A stretch of DNA of 6,407 bases from Burkholderiales bacterium (GTDB taxonomy: Bacteria > Pseudomonadota > Gammaproteobacteria > Burkholderiales > Burkholderiaceae_C). Below the pieces are notes generated by a model. That model saw nothing but the letters and a program-made list of their open reading frames with translations, made no database searches and was not told where the DNA came from. Shown piece by piece: positions 1 through 6,407 of the stretch (positions within the stretch are counted from its first letter, which is position 1; every line of letters starts with the position of its first letter). The stretch is taken from positions 1-6,407 of the forward strand of contig CANJKD010000149.1 in assembly GCA_947474415.1 (NCBI GenBank), read 5' to 3'. The position numbers were made by a program, and so were the translations under genes.

Positions 1-474
1 GCGCTCGAAGGCCACGACATCGGGTTGATTTCCGAGGCCGGGCTGCCGGCCGTCGCCGACCCTGGCGCCGCACTGGTGCAGGCGGCCCACGCGTCGGGCG
101 TCGAAGTGGTTGCGCTGCCCGGCCCGAGTTCGCTGTTGCTCGCACTGGCGGCGAGCGGCCTGAACGGCCAGAGCTTCGCGTTCGTGGGCTACCTGCCCGT
201 CGAAGCCCAGGAACGGGGCACACGCATCCGCGAACTGGAAGCCCTTTCGCGCAAGCTCGGCCAGACCCAGTTGATGATCGAAACCCCATATCGCAACGCC
301 GCCCTGCTCGGCGCTTTGCTCGCGCACCTGAGCCCCGCAACGCGGCTGTCGGTGAGCAGCGGGCTGACGTTGGCGGGTGGCTTCACACGCACCGACACCG
401 TTGCCGTCTGGCGCGCCCGGCCGCGCGAACTGGCGGCTGATGTGCCGGCCGTCTTCGCGCTGCTGGGCACCTGA
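1..474 (+). CDS. RsmI-family SAM-dependent methyltransferase, C-terminal part (5' end outside window)
   Basis: The frame is open from base 1 and ends at TGA 472-474, giving 157 residues of a protein that starts before the window. The stretch SEAGLPAVADPGAALV (residues 10-25) matches the family pattern S-[DE]-A-G-x-P-x-[IV]-[AS]-D-P-G of tetrapyrrole-methylase-fold enzymes of the RsmI/YraL group. It is followed by a PGPSSLLLALAASGL segment and by IETPYRN, the counterpart of the FESPHR motif in RsmI. RsmI 2'-O-methylates C1402 of 16S rRNA. Betaproteobacteria also carry a shorter RsmI-like paralogue of unproven substrate. The ETPYRN variant and the end of the protein soon after the Rossmann-like C-terminal domain make me favour the paralogue, so I give no gene symbol. 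The family is clear; the exact substrate is not. A hairpin follows 15 bases after the stop. Confidence 0.85.
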   Translation, partial: ALEGHDIGLISEAGLPAVADPGAALVQAAHASGVEVVALPGPSSLLLALAASGLNGQSFAFVGYLPVEAQERGTRIRELEALSRKLGQTQLMIETPYRNAALLGALLAHLSPATRLSVSSGLTLAGGFTRTDTVAVWRARPRELAADVPAVFALLGT

Positions 475-489
475 CGACCGCCCCAACGG

Positions 490-513
490 CAGGCGTGCGA
501 ACACGCACGCTTG
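490..513 (+). terminator. Hairpin after the methyltransferase gene, possible terminator
   Basis: Bases 490-499 pair with 504-513 around the 4-base loop AACA. The core GCGTGCG/CGCACGC is perfect, and the outer three pairs include one G-U. It begins 15 bases after the methyltransferase stop and lies well before the next gene, which fits a transcript end. There is no T-run after the stem (TTGGGC follows), so it is not a canonical intrinsic terminator. It may only stabilise the 3' end. Confidence 0.4.
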
Positions 514-561
514 GGCATCGCCGGCAGCCACCCCAGACGACCGCGGCCAAAACCGCACCAC

Positions 562-567
562 TAGAAT
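562..567 (+). promoter_or_regulatory. Possible -10 element (TAGAAT) upstream of the dehydrogenase gene
   Basis: TAGAAT matches the sigma-70 -10 consensus TATAAT at five of six positions and lies 71 bases before the dehydrogenase ATG, in the only intergenic gap upstream of the two-gene unit. No convincing -35 hexamer is seen at 16-18 bp spacing (GC-rich CGACCG/GACCGC there), so the call is weak. Confidence 0.25.
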
Positions 568-638
568 CTTCGCGCTATGGCGCCGCACGGGCAGACACTC
601 GCCAATCCCGCAAGATCCACCTTCATCGAACTGACGCC

Positions 639-1934
639 ATGACTGACTTCAATTCACCCACGGTCGCCGTCATCGGCCTGGGCTACGTGGGCTTGCCGCT
701 GGCAGTCGAGTTCGGCAAGAAGTACCGCACGCTTGGCCTCGATCTCTCGACCGAGAAGATCGCGGCCTACCAGCGCTTCGTCGACCCAACCGGCGAAGTG
801 AGCGGCGATGAAATGCGCGCCGCCACCCACCTCACCTGCTCGTCCGAGCCCGCCATCCTGGCCGAGGCCGACTTCATCGTCGTGGCCGTGCCCACGCCAG
901 TCGACGACGCGCACCGGCCCGACTTCACGCCGCTGATCAAGAGTTCGGAGAACGTGGGCCGCCACCTCAAGCGCGGCGCCATCGTGGTGTACGAATCCAC
1001 CGTCTACCCCGGCGCCACCGAAGAGGTTTGCATTCCCATCATCGAGCGCCTGTCGGGCCTGAAGTGGAAGCGGGATTTCTTCGTTGGCTACAGCCCCGAA
1101 CGCATCAATCCCGGCGACAAGCTGCGCACCCTGACGAAGATCCGCAAGGTTGTTTCGGGTGACACGCCCGAGACGCTGGCCACGGTGGAACGCATGTACG
1201 GCTCGATCATCGGCGCGGGCACTTATTCGGCCAGCAGCATCAAGGTGGCCGAGGCCGCGAAGGTGATCGAGAACACCCAGCGCGACCTGAACATCGCACT
1301 GATGAACGAGCTGGCACTCATCTTCCACCGCATCGGCATCGACACCCTCGAAGTGCTGGAGGCCGCCGGCAGCAAGTGGAACTTCCTGCCGTTCCGCCCC
1401 GGCCTGGTTGGCGGCCATTGCATCGGCGTCGACCCCTACTACCTGACCTACAAGGCCGAGATGCTCGGCCACCACCCGCAGGTGATACTGGCGGGCCGGC
1501 GCATCAACGACGGCATGGGCAAGTACATCGCTGAACAGACCGTCAAGCAGCTGATCGAAGCCGACTTGCCGGTCAAGGGCGCGAACGTGGTCGTGCTGGG
1601 CCTGACCTTCAAGGAAGACTGCCCCGACCTGCGCAACAGCAAGGTGATCGACGTCATCCGCGAACTCGAAACCTACGGCGTGCAGGTGCACGCGCACGAT
1701 CCGGTGGCGCCTGCAGCCGACGCCGAACACGAGTACCAGGTCACACTCAAAGGCTGGGCGCAATTGCCGAAGGCGCACGCCATCGTCGCGGCGGTCTCGC
1801 ACAAGCAATACAAGGAATTGACACCCGCCGCGATCGCCGCCATGACGGTGCCTGGCGGCGTGTTCGTCGACGTCAAATCGATCTTCGACCCGCTTGCACT
1901 GGCCGCCGCCGGGCTGCGCGTCTGGCGCCTTTGA
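639..1934 (+). CDS. tviB: UDP-N-acetyl-D-galactosamine 6-dehydrogenase (TviB/WbpO-type nucleotide-sugar dehydrogenase)
   Basis: This 431-residue cytoplasmic enzyme belongs to the UDP-glucose/GDP-mannose dehydrogenase superfamily. It would oxidise C6 of UDP-GalNAc (or UDP-GlcNAc) with two NAD+ to the uronic acid. The N-terminal Rossmann domain shows GLGYVG (13-18). The central helix has [19 protein letters not shown] with conserved Lys208 and Asn212. The catalytic cysteine lies in [11 protein letters not shown] (Cys261). The C-terminal UDP-binding domain contains [15 protein letters not shown] (321-335). Length and motifs fit TviB (Vi antigen) and WbpO better than the Ugd group. I chose ATG 639 because the protein then starts just before the first Rossmann strand. 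The frame is open further back to a GTG at 495, but that stretch looks non-coding. No strong Shine-Dalgarno precedes 639. The epimerase gene follows 10 bases after the stop, supporting a joint UDP-GlcNAc to UDP-GalNAcA pathway. UDP-GlcNAc dehydrogenase (WbpA-like) activity cannot be excluded. Confidence 0.93.
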   Translation: MTDFNSPTVAVIGLGYVGLPLAVEFGKKYRTLGLDLSTEKIAAYQRFVDPTGEVSGDEMRAATHLTCSSEPAILAEADFIVVAVPTPVDDAHRPDFTPLIKSSENVGRHLKRGAIVVYESTVYPGATEEVCIPIIERLSGLKWKRDFFVGYSPERINPGDKLRTLTKIRKVVSGDTPETLATVERMYGSIIGAGTYSASSIKVAEAAKVIENTQRDLNIALMNELALIFHRIGIDTLEVLEAAGSKWNFLPFRPGLVGGHCIGVDPYYLTYKAEMLGHHPQVILAGRRINDGMGKYIAEQTVKQLIEADLPVKGANVVVLGLTFKEDCPDLRNSKVIDVIRELETYGVQVHAHDPVAPAADAEHEYQVTLKGWAQLPKAHAIVAAVSHKQYKELTPAAIAAMTVPGGVFVDVKSIFDPLALAAAGLRVWRL

Positions 1935-1944
1935 GGCCGCCTCG

Positions 1945-2988
<1,044 letters not shown>

Positions 2989-3013
2989 GGCGCGGTTGGT
3001 GTTGAACTCTCGT

Positions 3014-3036
3014 GACGCGTCGTCAGCCGACGCGTC
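3014..3036. terminator. Perfect 9-bp inverted repeat between convergent genes, likely bidirectional terminator
   Basis: GACGCGTCG (3014-3022) and CGACGCGTC (3028-3036) form a perfect 9-bp stem with a 5-base loop. It sits in the 57-base gap between the stop of the epimerase gene and the stop of the convergent helicase gene, where a shared terminator is expected. Neither side has a T-run, so classic intrinsic termination is uncertain. Confidence 0.5.
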
Positions 3037-3045
3037 CGCAAGACT

Positions 3046-4641
<1,596 letters not shown>

Positions 4642-4750
4642 CCTTCGATTATCGTCTTTCCGGGAGTAGGCTGCGTCACCACACGTCACGCTGTGACTCA
4701 GTCGACGTTTTCAGCGCGCCTGAACGCATCAAATTGAAAACCGTGACACC

Positions 4751-4819
4751 ATGCGAATCACCCTTGATTGCCCCGACGCAGTTTTGCGTGAACTGGAAGA
4801 GGTGGCGCCGGAAATCTGA
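4751..4819 (+). pseudogene. Short ORF resembling the N-terminus of a ribbon-helix-helix protein, cut off at an IS-like end
   Basis: ATG 4751 opens a 22-residue frame reading MRITLDCPDAVLRELEEVA plus three residues, ending at TGA 4817-4819. The pattern (M-R-x-T-L, then an acidic/Pro turn, then an amphipathic helix) is that of the first strand and helix of ribbon-helix-helix DNA-binding proteins such as VapB/CopG-type antitoxins. The stop codon coincides with TGAACACTGCGATAAGTGGA, which looks like the left end of the IS remnant, so the gene was perhaps truncated by insertion. No good Shine-Dalgarno is seen, and 22 residues are too few for a firm family call. It could be chance. Confidence 0.25.
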
Positions 4820-4884
4820 ACACTGCGATAAGTGGAAACTCTGCGACAACAACCCGGGCCTGAGCCCGAGAAGGCAGGAAGACC

Positions 4885-5016
4885 ATGAGCAAGAGACCGC
4901 GCAGGAACCACTCACCGCTGTTCAAGGCCAGGGTGGCGGTGGACGCCATCAAGGGCGAGAAGACCCCGGACGGGTTCTACTCCGCGACGCTGCCGGCAAT
5001 TCAACAGGCAGCTTGA
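4885..5016 (+). pseudogene. Truncated IS3-family transposase OrfA
   Basis: ATG 4885 is preceded by AGGA at 4876-4879, 5 bases upstream. The frame encodes 43 residues before TGA 5014-5016. Residues 1-27, including MSKRPRRNHSPLFKARVAV and AIKGEKT, match the start of the helix-turn-helix OrfA protein of IS3-family elements (typical pattern: RRNHSPxFKAKVAL.A.KGE.T). From residue 28 (PDGFYSATLPAIQQAA) the similarity ends abruptly; the usual continuation with LAxxFxVHPxQI is absent, as is all of OrfB. A normal OrfA has about 90-100 residues, so this is a deletion relic and cannot support transposition. Confidence 0.65.
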
Positions 5017-5039
5017 GCGGTGACCACGAGTTGCCCACC

Positions 5040-5078
5040 GCGGCGGTCGGTACGTCGCAAGCGCCGACCGACCGCCGC
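5040..5078. repeat. GC-rich perfect 12-bp inverted repeat (hairpin)
   Basis: GCGGCGGTCGGT (5040-5051) is the exact reverse complement of ACCGACCGCCGC (5067-5078), with a 15-base loop. It starts 24 bases after the orfA remnant's stop. No T-run follows on either strand. It may be a terminator-like or protein-binding hairpin, or part of the mobile debris; nothing in the sequence decides. Confidence 0.6.
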
Positions 5079-5238
5079 CGTGCACAATTCTGCACCGATG
5101 TCAGACCCGCAGGCCTCCACTTATCGAAGCTACCTCGGGGTTCGGACAACCGGGGCGACCTCTGAAACATGGGCGAATCGGCGTGAGTCGGTGGTGGCGG
5201 GAACGATTGCAACACCAGTCTCCGTATCTTGACCATTG

Positions 5239-5254
5239 TTCGTTTGTAGACGAA
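5239..5254. promoter_or_regulatory. Possible operator: short inverted repeat just before the toxin start
   Basis: TTCGT (5239-5243) and ACGAA (5250-5254) form a 5-bp inverted repeat with 6 bases between, ending two bases before the toxin ATG. HigA/HTH-type antitoxins usually repress their own operon through a palindrome at this place, so it is a plausible operator. Such a short repeat could easily arise by chance. Confidence 0.22.
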
Positions 5255-5255
5255 A

Positions 5256-5585
5256 ATGTCAGGCTGCGAGATTGTTGAACACTACTTGAGTCCCGGTGAG
5301 CACAGGGACTTTTGCATCGACCGGCTGAAGCGGCTGCGTGACGGTCAGGCCAAGGCGGCGGTGGTTGCGCGCGTTATTCGTATCGTTCAAGGCAACTTTG
5401 GCGACCACAAGTTCTGCGGCTAGAGCGTGTGGGCGCTGCGCATCGACGCTGGGCCGGGCTACCGGGTTTACTACGCCTTGTCGGGCCGGCGCGTGGTGTT
5501 GCTGCTGTGTGGCGGCAACAAAAGCTCGCAGGACGCGGACATGGCTCGGGCGGTGGATTTCTGGCGGGCTGGCAACGGAGAACGG
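5256..5585 (+). pseudogene. RelE/ParE-family (HigB-like) addiction-module toxin, interrupted by an in-frame amber codon
   Basis: From ATG 5256 the frame reads MSGCEIVEHYLSPGEHRDF, then RLKRLRDGQAKAAVVARVIRI and GNFGDHKFCG. An amber TAG follows at 5421-5423 (codon 56). The same frame continues with SVWALRIDAGPGYRVYYAL, a hydrophobic VVLLLCGG strand, and NKSSQDADMARAVDFW. Both halves together are a full-length (about 110 residues) toxin of the RelE/ParE superfamily, the type paired with HI1420-like antidotes; such toxins are ribosome-dependent mRNA interferases or relatives. Family members usually have an acidic residue or Gly/Asp-Gly where the stop sits, so a single G to T change (GAG to TAG) would explain it. 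The 55-residue product lacks the core strands carrying the conserved LRID, GPGYRVYY and CGG motifs, so it is probably inactive. Restart at GTG 5427 has no Shine-Dalgarno. No stop codon separates the toxin from the antitoxin frame. No strong ribosome site precedes 5256. Confidence 0.8.
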
Positions 5586-5588
5586 ATG

Positions 5589-5960
5589 ATGAGGAGCAGA
5601 CCCCATGACAACGCGATGGCCGAGTTCTACCGAAACGACCCCAGGTTCGCTCTGGAAGTGGTCAACGGCATCCTGGAAGACGGCGACCAGGCCGAACTAT
5701 TGATCGTATTGCGCCAGATGGCCCAGGCCTTCGGCGGGGTGCAAGCTGTGGCCGAACAGGCACATCTGAACCCGACCCAGCTCTATCGCACGCTCTCGCC
5801 GAAGGGCAATCCGGCGCTCAACAGCTTGCTGGCGATCCTCAAGGCGATGGGGCTGCGGCTGGCGGTGCAGCCCTTGGCTACACCCTCGGCAGTGAACTTC
5901 AACGGCAACCCACTGATCCTGCAAGGCAGGATGCGCGACGTACAGAACAAAGAAAGTTGA
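5589..5960 (+). CDS. HigA-like addiction-module antitoxin, helix-turn-helix protein
   Basis: This 123-residue protein resembles the putative addiction-module antidote family (HI1420 type). The N-terminal part has MRSRPHDNAMAEFY and EVVNGILEDGDQAELLIVLRQMAQAFGG, the expected toxin-contacting region. A Cro/C1-type helix-turn-helix follows at about 50-90 (VQAVAEQAHLNPTQLYRTLS, then GNPALNSLLAILKAMGLRLAV). Such antitoxins neutralise the cognate RelE-like toxin and repress their operon. About 30 residues after the helix-turn-helix form an extra, unrecognised tail (NFNGNPLILQGRMRDVQ) not needed for the fold. GGAG at 5577-5580 lies 8 bases before ATG 5589 and 5 before ATG 5586; I chose 5589 because family proteins begin M-x-S-R-P-x-D. 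The frame is intact and continuous with the upstream broken toxin, and gmd starts 8 bases after the stop. It may now be an orphan antitoxin. Confidence 0.85.
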   Translation: MRSRPHDNAMAEFYRNDPRFALEVVNGILEDGDQAELLIVLRQMAQAFGGVQAVAEQAHLNPTQLYRTLSPKGNPALNSLLAILKAMGLRLAVQPLATPSAVNFNGNPLILQGRMRDVQNKES

Positions 5961-5968
5961 TGCTGTAA

Positions 5969-6407
5969 ATGACCACCCCTCCCAAAGTCGCCCTAATCAC
6001 CGGCGTGACTGGCCAAGACGGCGCCTACCTGTCCGAACTGCTGCTCGACAAAGGCTACGAGGTTCACGGCGTCAAGCGCCGCTCGTCGCTCTTTAATACT
6101 CAGCGCGTCGACCACCTTTATCAAGACCCGCATGTCGACCACCAGCGCTTCAAGATGCACTATGGTGACCTGACAGACTCGACCAACCTGATCCGCATCA
6201 TCCAGAAGATCCAACCTGACGAGATCTACAACCTGGCGGCCATGAGCCATGTGGCAGTGTCTTTCGAGACGCCCGAATACACAGCGAACGCCGACGGCAT
6301 CGGCACGCTGCGGATCCTCGAAGCCATTCGCATCCTCGGCCTTGAGAAGAAGACGCGCTTCTACCAGGCCAGCACGAGCGAGTTGTACGGCCTGGTGCAG
6401 GAAACGC
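5969..6407 (+). CDS. gmd: GDP-mannose 4,6-dehydratase, N-terminal part (3' end outside window)
   Basis: The frame opens at ATG 5969 and runs off the window after 146 residues; the full protein is usually 345-375 residues. Gmd converts GDP-D-mannose to GDP-4-keto-6-deoxy-D-mannose, the precursor of GDP-fucose, GDP-rhamnose and perosamine for surface polysaccharides. Visible family signatures are [12 protein letters not shown] (10-21, glycine-rich NADP site with G12, G15, G18), the [15 protein letters not shown] segment typical of Gmd, GDLTDSTNL, the [20 protein letters not shown] block with the following [14 protein letters not shown] helix, and [16 protein letters not shown] containing the catalytic Ser/Thr. 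The YxxxK pair lies beyond the window. The start fits the usual short N-terminus before the first strand. Only a weak GAAAG at 5952-5956 precedes it. It follows the antitoxin stop by 8 bases and may rely on transcription through the module. Confidence 0.95.
   Translation, partial: MTTPPKVALITGVTGQDGAYLSELLLDKGYEVHGVKRRSSLFNTQRVDHLYQDPHVDHQRFKMHYGDLTDSTNLIRIIQKIQPDEIYNLAAMSHVAVSFETPEYTANADGIGTLRILEAIRILGLEKKTRFYQASTSELYGLVQET

Larger units (their letters stand above)
4817..5126 (+). mobile_element. Decayed IS3-family insertion sequence remnant
   Basis: The left portion starts at about TGAACACTGCGATAAGTGGA (4817), consistent with IS3-family ends that begin with TG. It then has a small hairpin (CGGGC-CTGA-GCCCG, 4855-4868) upstream of the orfA start, and the first 27 codons of orfA. 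Nothing recognisable of orfB follows. CGATAAGTGGA (4826-4836) recurs inverted as TCCACTTATCG (5116-5126), which could be the surviving right end of an internally deleted copy of about 310 bp. The match does not continue to the outer end, and I see no target-site duplication, so the right boundary is tentative. The left part is much better supported than the right. Confidence 0.42.
5017..5255. other. Stretch without a recognisable gene between the IS remnant and the toxin-antitoxin module
   Basis: These 239 bases contain only short frames that match no family I know. Visible structure is the 12-bp inverted repeat at 5040-5078, the TCCACTTATCG copy at 5116-5126, a short repeat GTGCA/TGCAC at 5080-5095, and the inverted repeat just before the toxin start. 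A TTGACC hexamer at 5229-5234 resembles a -35 box. Its best-spaced partner (GAAAAT, 5252-5257) overlaps the toxin start codon, so it would not serve that start. The stretch is probably remnant sequence plus the module's upstream region. Confidence 0.5.

Noticed and set aside
495..638. N-terminal extension of the dehydrogenase from GTG 495
   Set aside because: The 48 extra residues are Arg/Pro/Thr-rich, unlike any dehydrogenase N-terminus, and the segment holds the hairpin and the possible promoter element.
5080..5095. GTGCA/TGCAC short inverted repeat as a regulatory site
   Set aside because: Five-base arms are expected by chance in GC-rich debris and no gene is placed to use it.
5229..5257. 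TTGACC/GAAAAT as the promoter of the toxin-antitoxin module
   Set aside because: With 17-bp spacing the -10 box overlaps the toxin ATG, so transcription would start inside the gene; the -10 match is only four of six.
5421..5423. TAG as a recoded (pyrrolysine or programmed readthrough) codon
   Set aside because: Nothing in the sequence supports recoding, and a simple nonsense mutation in a toxin gene is far more likely.

Overview
The window looks like chromosomal DNA of a betaproteobacterium, probably Burkholderiales. The evidence is the GC-rich, strongly biased codon use and the resemblance of the proteins to families common in that order; this is inference from recognition, not a database result. 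It holds six recognisable genes or gene parts with a small patch of mobile-element debris between them.

Layout, left to right. (1) At 1-474 is the C-terminal part of an RsmI-type tetrapyrrole-methylase-fold SAM-dependent methyltransferase, followed by a hairpin. (2) At 639-2988 is a tight two-gene unit: a UDP-N-acetylgalactosamine 6-dehydrogenase (TviB/WbpO type) and a UDP-GlcNAc 4-epimerase (TviC/WbpP type). Together they would turn UDP-GlcNAc into UDP-GalNAc and then UDP-GalNAcA, a precursor for an acidic surface polysaccharide. (3) On the minus strand and convergent with it, at 3046-4641, is a complete RhlE-like DEAD-box RNA helicase; a perfect 9-bp stem lies between the two converging units. 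(4) At about 4750-5255 is degraded sequence: a short ORF that resembles the start of a ribbon-helix-helix protein, the left part and first 27 codons of an IS3-family orfA, and a GC-rich 12-bp inverted repeat. (5) At 5256-5960 is a reverse-order (toxin first) RelE/ParE-type toxin and HigA-like antitoxin module. The toxin carries an in-frame amber codon at 5421-5423 and has no stop of its own before the antitoxin, so the two are in one continuous frame. (6) At 5969 to the window end is the N-terminal third or so of GDP-mannose 4,6-dehydratase (Gmd).

Functionally, the 4-epimerase/6-dehydrogenase pair and Gmd are nucleotide-sugar genes typical of capsule, exopolysaccharide or O-antigen loci, all on the plus strand. 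The helicase, IS debris and broken toxin-antitoxin module sit between them, suggesting the edge of a polysaccharide locus that has taken insertions. I do not see a clearly novel system. The most unusual item is the decayed toxin-antitoxin module, in which the antitoxin stays intact while the toxin is interrupted and fused in frame to it.
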